NCBI RefSeq assembly: GCF_004016445.2
Contig: NZ_SADT02000005.1
Location: 310,001 to 374,000, forward strand
DNA from: Mesorhizobium sp. M2E.F.Ca.ET.219.01.1.1
GTDB lineage: Bacteria > Pseudomonadota > Alphaproteobacteria > Rhizobiales > Rhizobiaceae
DNA: 64,000 nt
Direction: 5' to 3'
Part shown: piece by piece, positions 7,919 through 16,421 of the stretch
Layout of the letters: each line of letters begins with the position of its first letter
Numbering within the stretch: the stretch's first letter is position 1
Translations under genes and position numbers: made by a program
The notes under the pieces: model-generated
The model's input: the letters and a program-made list of their open reading frames with translations, nothing else
Databases searched by the model: none
Told to the model about the DNA's origin: nothing

Positions 7919-8674
7919 ATGCATGGCCTGACCCCCATATTTTCCACTGTGACGGCCTCTTTCCTGGCCTCCTTCGTCGAAGTGGTCGAAGCCTTCACCA
8001 TCGTGCTTGCCGTCGGGCTGACGCGCGGCTGGCGCCCGGCGCTCTCCGGCGCCGCGCTGGCGCTCATCCTGCTTGCGGCGCTGGTGCTCATCTTCGGGCC
8101 GCTGCTGGCATTCGTCCCCATCGCCGTCCTGCAATTCGTGGTCGGCGTGCTCCTGATCCTGTTCGGCATGCGCTGGCTCCGCAAGGCGATCCTGCGCAGC
8201 GTCGGCGTGATCGCGCTGCATGACGAGGAGCAGGCCTTCTCCAAGGAGACGGAGGTGCTGCGGCGGCAGGCCGGCGACCGCCGCGCCGACTATCTGGCCG
8301 CCGTCGCGTCGTTCAAGGCGGTGCTGCTCGAAGGTGTCGAAGTGGTGTTCATCGTCATTGCCGTCGGCGCCGCGCATGGCCAGACGCTCTATGCCGGCCT
8401 CGGCGCGCTGGCGGCCTTCGTGCTGGTGATGCTGATCGGCCTTGCAGTGCACCGGCCTTTGGCGCGCGTGCCGGAGAATGCGCTCAAATTCGTCGTCGGG
8501 CTTATGCTGACCAGCTTCGGCGTGTTCTGGACCGGCGAGGGCCTCGGCGCGGAGTGGCCGGGCGCCGATCTCGCGCTGCTCGCCATCTTCGCCGTTATCG
8601 CCGCGGCGTCCTTCGCCATCGTGCGCTGGCTGCGCGGCGCCTATCCGGCGCCCGCCGGAGGGCTTGCCCGATGA
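7919..8674 (+). CDS. COG4280-like polytopic membrane protein with internal duplication
   Basis: 251 aa, largely hydrophobic with about seven membrane segments. Two homologous halves are visible: residues about 14-96 and about 130-215. Each begins with an acidic E-x-x-E motif in a membrane segment (E21/E24 in FVEVVEAF and E138/E141 in LLEGVEVV), followed by an IVLAVG or IVIAVG stretch, and each later has a VPxxxLxFVVG segment leading to FG. Duplicated halves with E-x-x-E motifs recall metal-ion permeases such as FTR1 (REGLE motifs), suggesting but not proving cation transport. ATG 7919 is preferred over an upstream TTG at 7904. Overlaps the next gene as ATGA. Confidence 0.75.
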   Translation: MHGLTPIFSTVTASFLASFVEVVEAFTIVLAVGLTRGWRPALSGAALALILLAALVLIFGPLLAFVPIAVLQFVVGVLLILFGMRWLRKAILRSVGVIALHDEEQAFSKETEVLRRQAGDRRADYLAAVASFKAVLLEGVEVVFIVIAVGAAHGQTLYAGLGALAAFVLVMLIGLAVHRPLARVPENALKFVVGLMLTSFGVFWTGEGLGAEWPGADLALLAIFAVIAAASFAIVRWLRGAYPAPAGGLAR

Positions 8675-8880
8675 TCCGTCTTGTCTTCAAGGAACTCGTC
8701 GGCATGTTCGTCGACGACGGCAATCTGGCATTGCTGGCGCTGATCCTGATCGCGCTCGTCGCCGCCGCGGTGAAGGTCCTGGGGCTGCCGCCGCTCATCG
8801 GCGGCTTCCTGCTTCTCGCCGGCTGCCTGGCGATTCTTCTGGACAGCGCGCGCCGCGCCGCGCGCGACAAGGCGCGTTGA
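8671..8880 (+). CDS. Small two-helix membrane protein coupled to the COG4280-like gene
   Basis: 69 aa. Two hydrophobic segments (ALLALILIALVAAAVKVLG and IGGFLLLAGCLAILL) are separated by a short Pro-rich turn, and the C-terminus is basic (RRAARDKAR). The ATG overlaps the preceding stop as ATGA (8671-8674), so it is probably co-translated and may be an accessory subunit of the membrane protein at 7919-8674. I do not recognise the family. Confidence 0.7.
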   Translation: MIRLVFKELVGMFVDDGNLALLALILIALVAAAVKVLGLPPLIGGFLLLAGCLAILLDSARRAARDKAR

Positions 8881-8893
8881 GGGCGTTGAATCT

Positions 8894-9073
8894 CGTCATC
8901 CACGGGCGAAGCGACGCGAAGCGGAGCGCAGACCCGAGGATCCATTCCGTGACCTTGGCCGAGGAACGCAGCGGAGCAGAAATTCCGCACCGTGGCAACG
9001 CTTCGAAGTCGCGGCATGGATTCTATGGTCTGCGCGCGTCGCTCCGCTCCTTGCTCCGCCATAGAATGACGAC
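8894..9073. repeat. R1 inverted-repeat element, copy 1
   Basis: The left arm starts CGTCAT and the right arm ends ATGACG. The right arm contains the near-invariant segment GCGTCGCTCCGCTCCTTGCT, whose inverse appears in degenerate form in the left arm. Between the arms lies the conserved centre with AGCGGAGCAGAA and TTCCGCACCG. It fills the gap between two convergent genes. Other copies in this window start at 24102, 28195, 40063, 44484, 47721, 52449, 52945 and 63636. Confidence 0.85.
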
Positions 9074-9152
9074 CGGACAAGCGCCTCAGCCAATCTCCAA
9101 CGTATGCCGCTTGCCGGCAAACATAGCCGCCGGTCAAATCCGCGCCGGAAAC

Positions 9153-9785
9153 CTAATAAACCGTGAAAAGCGTCGGCAGATGGCCGGCGAGGCGGACATA
9201 CTCGACCGCCTCGATGAGCGGAAACAGCGCCAGGAAATAGAGCCCGTCGCGGAACGTCCTGCGCAGCGCGACCGTCGAAAAAAGCCACTGGTCCTCGTCG
9301 CGGTAAAGCAGCGGGTTGGGCCAGAAGCGCGGCGTGCGTAGGGCATAGGCCGCGTGGACGGCGCCGAACTTGCCGGCGAGGTACGCGGCCTCCTTGCGCG
9401 CGGTGAAGCGGAAGACGAGGAAGCTTGCCAGGCCGAGCATCGCGGCCGCCAGCACCGAGCCGAACATCAGCCCGATGCCGACCGCGCCGACGGTCGAGAA
9501 GAAATAGAGCGGGTTCTGGGTCATCGAGAACGGGCCGGACACGATCAGCTCGTCATTCTTCCTGCCGCCGACGAAAAGGATGCTCCACAGCCGGCCCAGA
9601 AAGCAGGTCAGCACCATGACAAAGCCTATCGTCTCCAGGGCTTCATGTCCGTTCGATCCTTCAGCCAGCGCCGGTCTGCTGAAGAGCAGCAGGATCACGG
9701 CAAGCACGGCTGCCACCTGCACGACGATCAGGCGCTTGTGCTGGTCGAACGCTTTCGGCGCCGCTTTGAGGGACGTGTAGGCCAT
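9153..9785 (-). CDS. ICMT-like integral membrane methyltransferase
   Basis: 210-aa protein with about five hydrophobic segments. The segment VSGPFSMTQNPLYFFSTVGAVG matches the region of the isoprenylcysteine carboxyl-methyltransferase/phospholipid methyltransferase superfamily in which an (R/Q)NP-Y motif contributes to S-adenosylmethionine binding; the later RKEAAYLAGKFG resembles the E-E-x-x-L-x-x-x-F/Y-G motif near the C-terminus. The substrate is unknown, and bacterial members are mostly uncharacterised. It appears monocistronic and divergent from the COG4705-like gene. Start at 9785 (MAYTSLKAAP) is the first good ATG. Confidence 0.75.
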   Translation of the reverse strand: MAYTSLKAAPKAFDQHKRLIVVQVAAVLAVILLLFSRPALAEGSNGHEALETIGFVMVLTCFLGRLWSILFVGGRKNDELIVSGPFSMTQNPLYFFSTVGAVGIGLMFGSVLAAAMLGLASFLVFRFTARKEAAYLAGKFGAVHAAYALRTPRFWPNPLLYRDEDQWLFSTVALRRTFRDGLYFLALFPLIEAVEYVRLAGHLPTLFTVY

Positions 9786-9996
9786 TCTTTTCTCCCCGCT
9801 CCGGCGCCGAGACGGACGCCAGGCTTTCTCTAGCCCTTCCGCCGGGCGATGACGAGACCCGGCGACTGTTTTTGGCCGACCTTACGAATTTGTAAGGACG
9901 CGGACAGGCTGCGGTGAACTCGCCTGCCTAGCCTTGCTGCCACGGCGGCTCGAACCGAGCGCCGACGAACGGCCCTTACAGGATGACAGCATCGCC

Positions 9997-10782
9997 ATGA
10001 CCATGACAGCCGACGAACACGGGCCCGAATTGAACCGGGTCCCGGAAGTCACCCTCGATTTCTGGCTGATCAAGATCATGGCGGTGACCATGGGCGAGAC
10101 CGCGGCAGACTATTTGGCCGTCAATCTCGGTCTCGGCCTCACCGTCACGTCCCTGATCATGACCGGCATTCTCGTCGTCGCGCTCATCCTGCAATTCGCG
10201 CAGAAGCGCTACGTGCCCTGGGCCTACTGGCTGGCGGTCGTGCTGATCAGCGTCGTCGGCACCCTGGTCACCGACAACCTCGTCGACAATTTCGGCGTGC
10301 GGCTGGAGACGACGACGATCGTCTTCTCCGCCGTGCTGGCCCTCACTTTCATCGTTTGGTACGCAAGCGAAAAGACCCTGTCGATCCACACCATCTTCAC
10401 CACCAGGCGCGAGATCTTCTACTGGCTGGCGATCCTCTTCACCTTTTCGCTCGGCACGGCCGCCGGCGATCTGGTCGCCGAGCGCTTCGACATGGGTTAT
10501 CTCGCGACCGGCCTTATCTTCGGCGGCGTCATCGCGGCGATCGCGCTGGCCTGGTTCTTCCTCGGCCTGAACGCCATCCTCGCCTTCTGGCTCGCCTATA
10601 TCCTGACCCGGCCGTTCGGCGCCTCCTTCGGCGACCTGCTCTCGCAGCCGGTCGAATATGGCGGCATGGGCTTCGGCACCACCGTCACCAGCCTGACCTT
10701 CCTCGGCTGCATCGTGGCCATCGTTCTTTATATGACGCTGAAGAACCTGATCGACGAAGACGAGCAGGCCCTGCTCGACTGA
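9997..10782 (+). CDS. COG4705-like membrane protein with four-fold internal repeat
   Basis: 261 aa, about eight hydrophobic segments, cytosolic-looking acidic ends. Four repeats carry a G-x4-D motif: GETAADYL (G33-D38), GTLVTDNL (G88-D93), GTAAGDLV (G153-D158) and GASFGDLL (G208-D213), each near a membrane segment and each followed by a second Gly-rich helix. Such evenly spaced acidic-in-membrane motifs suggest an ion or small-molecule transporter; the COG4705 description links it to amylopullulanase regulation without strong support. It lies upstream of and codirectional with a two-component system starting 240 bp later, which may sense the same condition. Confidence 0.75.
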   Translation: MTMTADEHGPELNRVPEVTLDFWLIKIMAVTMGETAADYLAVNLGLGLTVTSLIMTGILVVALILQFAQKRYVPWAYWLAVVLISVVGTLVTDNLVDNFGVRLETTTIVFSAVLALTFIVWYASEKTLSIHTIFTTRREIFYWLAILFTFSLGTAAGDLVAERFDMGYLATGLIFGGVIAAIALAWFFLGLNAILAFWLAYILTRPFGASFGDLLSQPVEYGGMGFGTTVTSLTFLGCIVAIVLYMTLKNLIDEDEQALLD

Positions 10783-10896
10783 GCGTGTCCCTGAAAGCCC
10801 TCTCGCAAAAATGTGTAGCGGTCTTCGGCCCACGAACGCGTAAAAACAGATGGTTAGTGCAATCCGTCCGGAGTTGCGCCAAGACGACGAGATGGG

Positions 10897-10938
10897 CATG
10901 ATGCCATCCGAAAGCCGCGTCACACTTTCGGCATCATG
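10897..10938. repeat. R3-like hairpin
   Basis: CATGATGCC...CGAAAG pairs with CTTTCGGCATCATG, forming a long stem in the gap between the COG4705-like gene and the response regulator. Similar CATGAT/ATCATG hairpins occur at 46843-46888 and 55484-55530. It may attenuate readthrough from the membrane gene into the regulator genes. Confidence 0.55.
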
Positions 10939-11018
10939 TCCTGGAGAACCAGCCAGGAAAGAGCCCGGCCGCCGCCGCCATGCCGGCGAGGTTGAGGCGG
11001 CAAGGACTGCACGGGGCG

Positions 11019-11696
11019 ATGCGACTTCTGCTTGTTGAAGACGATCCAAGAACCGCCGACTATATCGTGCGGGGGCTGACCGAGGCCGGCCATGTCTGCG
11101 ACCTCTTGCGCGACGGTCATGACGGGCTCTTCGCCGCGACCCGCAACGCCTATGACGTGATCGTCGCCGACCGCATGGTGCCCGGCCTCGACGGCCTGTC
11201 GATGATCAAGGCAGTGCGCGCCGCCGGCATCCATACGCCGGCTATCTTCCTGACCTCGATCGGCGGCGTCGACGACCGCGTCGAGGGGCTCGAGGCGGGA
11301 GGCGACGACTACCTGGTCAAGCCCTTCGCCTTTTCGGAGCTGCTTGCCCGCATCCATGCGCTCGGCCGCCGGCCGGCGGCGCAAGAGCAGAAGACGGCGC
11401 TGCGCGTCGCCGACCTCGAAATGGACCTGATCCAGCGCCGCGTGACCCGGCAGGGCCAGCCGATCGACCTGCAGCCGCGCGAGTTCAGCCTGCTCGAGGT
11501 GCTGATGCGCGGCGAAGGCCGCGTCATCACCCGCACCATGCTTCTGGAGCGCGTCTGGGATTTTCACTTCGACCCCAAGACGAGCGTCGTCGAGACCCAT
11601 ATCAGCCGGCTGCGGGCCAAGGTCGACAGGCCTTTCGACGTGCCGTTGATCCACACCGTGCGCAACACCGGCTACAGCCTGCATGTTCCGGCCTGA
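11019..11696 (+). CDS. OmpR/PhoB-family response regulator
   Basis: 225 aa. The receiver domain (1-115) has the acidic pair E7-D8, phosphoacceptor D51 (IVADRMVPGLDG), switch Thr/Ser near FLTSIG and invariant K101 (LVKPFAF). The C-terminal winged helix has LDLQPREFSLLEVLMR and ITRTMLLERVWDFHFDPKTSVVETHISRLRAKV, typical of the OmpR/PhoB class. It is paired with the histidine kinase that starts 45 bp later. ATG at 11019 was preferred over an upstream in-frame start because the receiver fold begins immediately (MRLLLVEDD). Target genes are unknown; the flanking membrane-protein genes are candidates. Confidence 0.93.
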   Translation: MRLLLVEDDPRTADYIVRGLTEAGHVCDLLRDGHDGLFAATRNAYDVIVADRMVPGLDGLSMIKAVRAAGIHTPAIFLTSIGGVDDRVEGLEAGGDDYLVKPFAFSELLARIHALGRRPAAQEQKTALRVADLEMDLIQRRVTRQGQPIDLQPREFSLLEVLMRGEGRVITRTMLLERVWDFHFDPKTSVVETHISRLRAKVDRPFDVPLIHTVRNTGYSLHVPA

Positions 11697-11741
11697 TCCC
11701 CCGTCCGCGCTTTTGGGGCGACCAGCGATCTTCGCGAGCCT

Positions 11742-13115
11742 ATGAGCGGGCCACGCTCCAGCCTGCTGCGCAGCACGCCGTTCAGGCTGGCGCTGACCTT
11801 CGCCTTCCTGTTCCTGCTGGCCTTCATCCTGTCCGGCGCGATCGTCTATCAACTGATGAGCGCCTCGCTCGCCAGGCAGCTCGATCAGTCGATCAAGGAG
11901 ACCTATTCGCTCATCGCCGCCACCCATGCCGAGAGCGACGAGGAGGATCTCGTCTCCACCGTCAGGGACCATGCCCAGTTCAGCCAGGACAAGGACGAGA
12001 TCTTTTCCCTCACCGACAAGGCCGGCAACCGCCTCGCCGGGGATTTCACCGCCTCCGGCCTGCCGGACGGCTTTTCCATGTTCGCCGCCAACCTGCCGGG
12101 AGTCCCGCGCGGCACCGAATACCGCGCTTACTCAGGCACGGTCGGCGACGACAATCTGACGGTCGCCTTCTCGCTTTCGGAAACCGAGGATCTGGAACGG
12201 ATCGTGCTGATGAGCTTCGGCTGGGCGACGCTCGTCATCACCGTTCTGGCGGTCGGCGGCGGCGCCGTGCTTGCCTCGCGCGTCCAGCGGCGCCTGGACG
12301 GCATCGCCAGCACCATGGTCGACGTCTCGCATGGGCGGCTCGACGCGCGCATTCCGCTGATCGGCAGCGGCGATGACATCGACGCCGTCTCCGCCCAGGT
12401 AAATGCCGCACTCGAGCGCCTGTCGGCCCTGGTCGACGGCATGCGCGAGGTGAGCGCCAACATCGCGCATGACCTCAAGACACCGCTCAACCGGCTGCAG
12501 ATGATCCTGGAATCCGCCGCCGACAAGACGGCCTCGGGCGAGGATGTCTCGGCCGAGCTGACCGACGCGCGCGCCGAAAGCCAGCAGATCAATAGCACCT
12601 TCGACGCGCTTCTGCGCATCGCCCAGATCGAAGCCGGCGCCCGCAAGGCCCGTTTCGTCGATCTCGACGTCGGGCCGATCGTCGAGACCATCGGCGACGT
12701 CTATGCCGATGTCGCGGAGGATGACGGCAAGTCGCTGTCGACAACCGTCGTTCCGGATACGAAATGTTATATCCACGGCGACCGTGACCTGCTGATGCAG
12801 ATGCTCGCCAATCTGGTCGAGAACGCGCTCCGGCATTGCCCACCGGGCACCGCGATCGGGCTTTCAGTGACCAGGGATGGCAGCCACGTCCTCATCCATG
12901 TCCGCGACAATGGCCCGGGCATTCCCGCCGAGGAACGCGAAAAGGTATTCCGCCGGCTGTACCGGCTGGATGCGAGCCGCACGACGCCGGGCAGCGGCCT
13001 GGGGCTCAGCCTCGTGAAGGCTGTGGCGGACCTGCATGGCGCCGCGATAGAACTCGAGGACCGTAACCCGGGTCTCGGCGTGACGGTCAGCTTCCCGGCG
13101 GTGAAAGCCGCCTGA
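11742..13115 (+). CDS. Sensor histidine kinase
   Basis: 457 aa with an N-terminal transmembrane helix (about 17-38), a periplasmic sensor region (about 40-150), a second helix (about 155-180), a HAMP linker (RRLDGIASTMVDVSHGRLD), the H-box SANIAHDLKTPLNRL with phosphoacceptor H243, an N-box (MLANLVENALRHCP), and G-boxes DNGPGIP and GSGLGLSLVKAVADLH. It phosphorylates the adjacent response regulator. The sensor segment shows no recognisable ligand-binding domain. The pair looks like an ordinary OmpR/EnvZ-class system (similar in build to QseC/TctE kinases). Confidence 0.93.
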   Translation: MSGPRSSLLRSTPFRLALTFAFLFLLAFILSGAIVYQLMSASLARQLDQSIKETYSLIAATHAESDEEDLVSTVRDHAQFSQDKDEIFSLTDKAGNRLAGDFTASGLPDGFSMFAANLPGVPRGTEYRAYSGTVGDDNLTVAFSLSETEDLERIVLMSFGWATLVITVLAVGGGAVLASRVQRRLDGIASTMVDVSHGRLDARIPLIGSGDDIDAVSAQVNAALERLSALVDGMREVSANIAHDLKTPLNRLQMILESAADKTASGEDVSAELTDARAESQQINSTFDALLRIAQIEAGARKARFVDLDVGPIVETIGDVYADVAEDDGKSLSTTVVPDTKCYIHGDRDLLMQMLANLVENALRHCPPGTAIGLSVTRDGSHVLIHVRDNGPGIPAEEREKVFRRLYRLDASRTTPGSGLGLSLVKAVADLHGAAIELEDRNPGLGVTVSFPAVKAA

Positions 13116-13133
13116 TCCTGATCCGCTTGGCGG

Positions 13134-14003
13134 TTACCGCGCTGCGCCCGCCCGGCGGAAATCGGATGGCGACATGCCGGCGAGCTTGCGGAAGGATTTG
13201 TTGAAGGCGCTGAGCGAGCCGAAGCCCGATTCCATCGCGACTCTCAAGACATTGGCGTCCTCATGCATCAGAAGCGCCTGCGCGTAGCTCAGGCGCAGGA
13301 GGTTGAGATACTCGTTGAGCGTCATGCCGGTCGATTTCTTGAACAGGCTCATCGCGTATTTGGGATGGATGTCGGCGGCGCAGGCGATGGTCACGCAATC
13401 GATGTCGTAGAGGAAATTCTCGGCGATGTAGTCGCACATGCGCCCGACATTGCGCGAGGATTGCTGGTCGAAGGCGTTGCCCGCGCCTTGCCCGGCCGCG
13501 GTTCCCGGCACCAGGCGGTAGGGCTCGAAGCGCACCCGCTCGAGCCGCAGCAGCAGCTCGTTGACGGCATGCTCGGTCCTGGCCGGATCGCCTGAGCGGG
13601 CATATTCGTTCCAGCGCTTGAAATTGTCGTTGTCCGACTGGTCGGTTGCGTTGGTCACCAGCGTCGCGCCGGTCATCAGCCGGTGGCGTATGTCGGCCGG
13701 CAGATGCAGGCGGAAGAAATGCACCAGCGGCAGATGCGCGCCGGCATAGATGGCGTCGTCGGAGAGGTCGTCCATCTGGTGCGGCAGGCCGCCCCAGAAC
13801 AGGCACATCTCGCCGGCCGACAGCGAAATCTCGTGCTCGGCCATGCGGTAATGCACGCGGCCCTGCACGATGAAGTTCACCTCGACCTGGGCGTGCCAGT
13901 GCGGTTTCAGCATCACCAACGGGTGGTTGTGGAACATCTGCAGCATGAGCGGCAGTCCTTCGACGCTGCTCGCTCCGGGCTGGTAGAACGGACGCTCGGA
14001 CAT
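13134..14003 (-). CDS. AraC-family transcriptional regulator (MelR-like)
   Basis: 289 aa. An N-terminal cupin-like sugar-sensing domain (HWHAQVEVNFIVQGRVHYRM, with conserved histidines) is followed by a C-terminal double HTH: CDYIAENFLYDIDCVTIACA, HPKYAMSLFKKSTGMTLNEY and VAMESGFGSLSAFNKSFRKL then GMSPSDFRR. It is divergent from the sugar-binding protein gene with a 106-bp gap, so it probably activates the ABC operon at 14110-18355 in response to a sugar. ATG 14003 was chosen for the start of homology and an upstream purine-rich GGAAAG; a longer frame up to 14060 is open. Confidence 0.9.
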   Translation of the reverse strand: MSERPFYQPGASSVEGLPLMLQMFHNHPLVMLKPHWHAQVEVNFIVQGRVHYRMAEHEISLSAGEMCLFWGGLPHQMDDLSDDAIYAGAHLPLVHFFRLHLPADIRHRLMTGATLVTNATDQSDNDNFKRWNEYARSGDPARTEHAVNELLLRLERVRFEPYRLVPGTAAGQGAGNAFDQQSSRNVGRMCDYIAENFLYDIDCVTIACAADIHPKYAMSLFKKSTGMTLNEYLNLLRLSYAQALLMHEDANVLRVAMESGFGSLSAFNKSFRKLAGMSPSDFRRAGAAR

Positions 14004-14109
14004 CTTACTTTCCGCCAACTTCTTATTCCCTTTGTCGGGGACAAGCCTTCCGCGCCGCATAGTCTAGCCACGCTCACAGCGAGAGAGCAAATGAAATGGG
14101 AGGATTTCA

Positions 14110-15378
14110 ATGCGCACTACACTGACCTGCGCCGCGCTTTTGCTTGCCCTGGGTTCAGGCCCGGCGCTGGCGCAGTCCGGCGAGATCACCATCTGGAGCT
14201 GGAACATCGCCGCTTCGTCGCTGAAGTCGACGGTCGAGGGCTTCAACAAGAAATATCCCGACATCAAGGTCACCGTTCAGGACCTCGGCAACCAGCCAAC
14301 CTATGACAAATCGATCGCCGGCTGCGCTGCGGGCGGCGTCGGCCTGCCCGACATCGTCACGATCGAGAATGGCGAGGCCGAGAATTACTGGAGCCAGTTC
14401 CCGGACTGCTTCGTCGACCTGCACACGCTGGGCTATAGTGCCGAGGACCAGAAGAAATTCCCCGATTTCAAGCGCACCGAGCTCGAGGTCGGCGACAAAG
14501 CCTATGCCATGCCCTGGGATTCCGGCCCGGTCGCCGTCTTCTATCGCCGCGACTTCTACGAAAAGGCCGGCGTCGACCCCGCGACGATCAAGACCTGGGA
14601 CGATTTCATCGCCGCCGGCAAGAAGATCCAGGCCGCCAATCCCGGCGTGTCGATGACCAACGCCGATTTCAACGGCGACACCGAATTCTTCCGCATGATC
14701 TCCAACGAGCAGGGCTGCGCCTATTTCGCCGAGGACGGCCAGTCGATCACCGTGGCGGAGCCGAAATGCGTCGACGCCATGACCAAGGTCAAGGAGATGA
14801 AGGACGCCGGGATCGTGTCGTCGGCAGACTGGTCGACCAAGATCACCAACAACACCGCCGGCACCGTCGCCACCCAGGTCTATGGCGGCTGGTACGAAGG
14901 CACGATCCGTACCGAATCGCCGAAGGAAAGCGGCAAGTGGGGCGTCTATCTGATGCCGAGCCTGACCGCCGACGGCCCACGCGCCGCCAATCTCGGCGGC
15001 TCGTCGCTGGCCATCACCTCGGCCTCGAAGAACAAGGAAGCGGCCTACGCCTATCTGAAATACACGCTGGAGACCAATGAGGGCCAGATCACCATGCTGA
15101 AGGATTTCGGACTGGTGCCGTCGCTGGTCTCCGCGCTCGACGATCCTTACGTCGCGCAAGGTCAGGAATATTGGGGCGGCCAGCCGGTGTGGAAGGATAT
15201 CCTCTCCACCCTGCCCAAGGTGGCGCCGAGCCGCGGCACCCAGTTCCAGAGCGACGCCGAGATCATCGTGCGCGCCGTCCAGACCAAATATCTGGCCAAC
15301 GGCTATCCCGACGCCAAGGCCGCGCTCGACGACGCCGCCAAGCAGATCGCCGCCGCGACCGGCCTGCCGGTGAAGTAG
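14110..15378 (+). CDS. Sugar ABC transporter extracellular-binding protein
   Basis: 422-aa type 1 solute-binding protein (SBP_bac_1, maltose-binding-like). A Sec signal peptide (MRTTLTCAALLLALGSGPALA, cut near residue 22) is followed by EITIWSWNIAASSLKSTVEGF, the usual first strand and helix, and DVGLP-like GGVGLPDIVTIE. The ribosome-binding site GGGAGGATTTCA lies directly before the ATG. It captures an oligosaccharide or polyol in the periplasm for the permeases encoded downstream. A repeat hairpin separates it from the permease genes, which may allow higher expression of the binding protein. Confidence 0.93.
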   Translation: MRTTLTCAALLLALGSGPALAQSGEITIWSWNIAASSLKSTVEGFNKKYPDIKVTVQDLGNQPTYDKSIAGCAAGGVGLPDIVTIENGEAENYWSQFPDCFVDLHTLGYSAEDQKKFPDFKRTELEVGDKAYAMPWDSGPVAVFYRRDFYEKAGVDPATIKTWDDFIAAGKKIQAANPGVSMTNADFNGDTEFFRMISNEQGCAYFAEDGQSITVAEPKCVDAMTKVKEMKDAGIVSSADWSTKITNNTAGTVATQVYGGWYEGTIRTESPKESGKWGVYLMPSLTADGPRAANLGGSSLAITSASKNKEAAYAYLKYTLETNEGQITMLKDFGLVPSLVSALDDPYVAQGQEYWGGQPVWKDILSTLPKVAPSRGTQFQSDAEIIVRAVQTKYLANGYPDAKAALDDAAKQIAAATGLPVK

Positions 15379-15387
15379 GGCGCCACT

Positions 15388-15540
15388 TTTCCTTCCCCCC
15401 TTGTGGGGGAAGGTGGATCGGCGCTTTAGCGCCGAGACAGATGAGGGGTGTTCCGGCGGAGTGAGACGTTGGCATTCCCTGGAACACCCCTCATCCGGCC
15501 GCTTCGCGGCCACCTTCTCCCACAAGGGGAGAAGGGAAAG
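15388..15540. repeat. R2 inverted repeat between binding-protein and permease genes
   Basis: Two arms pair: CCTTCCCCCCTTGTGGGGGA and a downstream inverse ending CACAAGGGGAGAAGGG, plus inner arms GATGAGGGGTGTTCC and GGAACACCCCTCATC. Single hairpins CGGCGCTTTAGCGCCG and GGCCGCTTCGCGGCC lie within. It sits inside an operon, in the same position as the REP sequences between malE and malF in E. coli, which protect the upstream mRNA. Confidence 0.85.
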
Positions 15541-15560
15541 ACGAAGAAAGGAGGAAGCCG

Positions 15561-16421
15561 ATGCGCACCCAGAACGCCACCGCGTACCGCTTCCTCACGC
15601 CTTACCTTCTGATTTTCGCCATCTTCTGGATCTGGCCGATCATCTCGTCCTTCATCATCTCCTTCCAGGCGACGCGCACGGTGCCGTGGCGCTTCGCGCC
15701 GGCCTTCAACTGGGGCCGCCTGATCGGCGATCCCGCCTTCTACAATGCGCTGAAGAACACGCTGCTGATCCTGGTCATCCAGGTGCCGGTGATGATTGCG
15801 CTGGCGATCGTCATGGCGGTGCTTTTGAATTCGCCGCTCTTGAAGGCGCGAGGTCTCTACCGCTTTGCTTTCTTCGCCCCGGTCGTGGTCGGCGAGGTCG
15901 CCTATTCGGCCGTGTTCCGGCTGATGTTCAGCCTCGATTTCGGCATCGTCAACAAGCTTCTCAACAGCGTCGGTATCCCTAAGATCGACTGGTTCTCCAA
16001 CGTCACGCCGGCGATGGCGCTGATCATGATCGCGGTGACCTGGCGCTGGGCCGGCTACAACGCCATCATCATCCTGGCCGGCCTGCAGTCTATCCCCGAA
16101 GATGTCTACGAGGCGGCGACACTCGACCGCGTCAGCAAGCTGAAGCAGTTCTTCCACATCACCCTACCGCTGTTGAAGCCCGTCATCGTCTTTTGCGCCG
16201 TGCTGTCGATCATCGGCACCATGCAGCTCTTCACCGAACCCTTCCTGATCACCGAGCGCGGCGGCCCGGGCGGCGGCACCGAGACGCTCGGCCTGCTGCT
16301 CTATCGCCAGGGTTTTCGATCGCTCAATTTCGGTTACGCCTCGGCCGTCGCCTACACCATGGCGGGGCTCGCCATCGCCATCACGCTCGTACAGCTCTGG
16401 CTGATGAGGGAACCGAAATGA
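15561..16421 (+). CDS. Sugar ABC transporter permease (MalF-type)
   Basis: 286 aa, six predicted transmembrane helices. The EAA loop contacting the ATPase is seen in the segment IPEDVYEAATLDRVSKLKQF followed by FHITLPLLKP (about residues 184-213). The ribosome-binding site AGGAGG lies just upstream of the ATG at 15561. It forms a heterodimeric channel with the second permease (ATGA overlap at 16418-16421). Substrate is unknown but probably a carbohydrate or polyol, as in other CUT1 transporters. Confidence 0.93.
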   Translation: MRTQNATAYRFLTPYLLIFAIFWIWPIISSFIISFQATRTVPWRFAPAFNWGRLIGDPAFYNALKNTLLILVIQVPVMIALAIVMAVLLNSPLLKARGLYRFAFFAPVVVGEVAYSAVFRLMFSLDFGIVNKLLNSVGIPKIDWFSNVTPAMALIMIAVTWRWAGYNAIIILAGLQSIPEDVYEAATLDRVSKLKQFFHITLPLLKPVIVFCAVLSIIGTMQLFTEPFLITERGGPGGGTETLGLLLYRQGFRSLNFGYASAVAYTMAGLAIAITLVQLWLMREPK

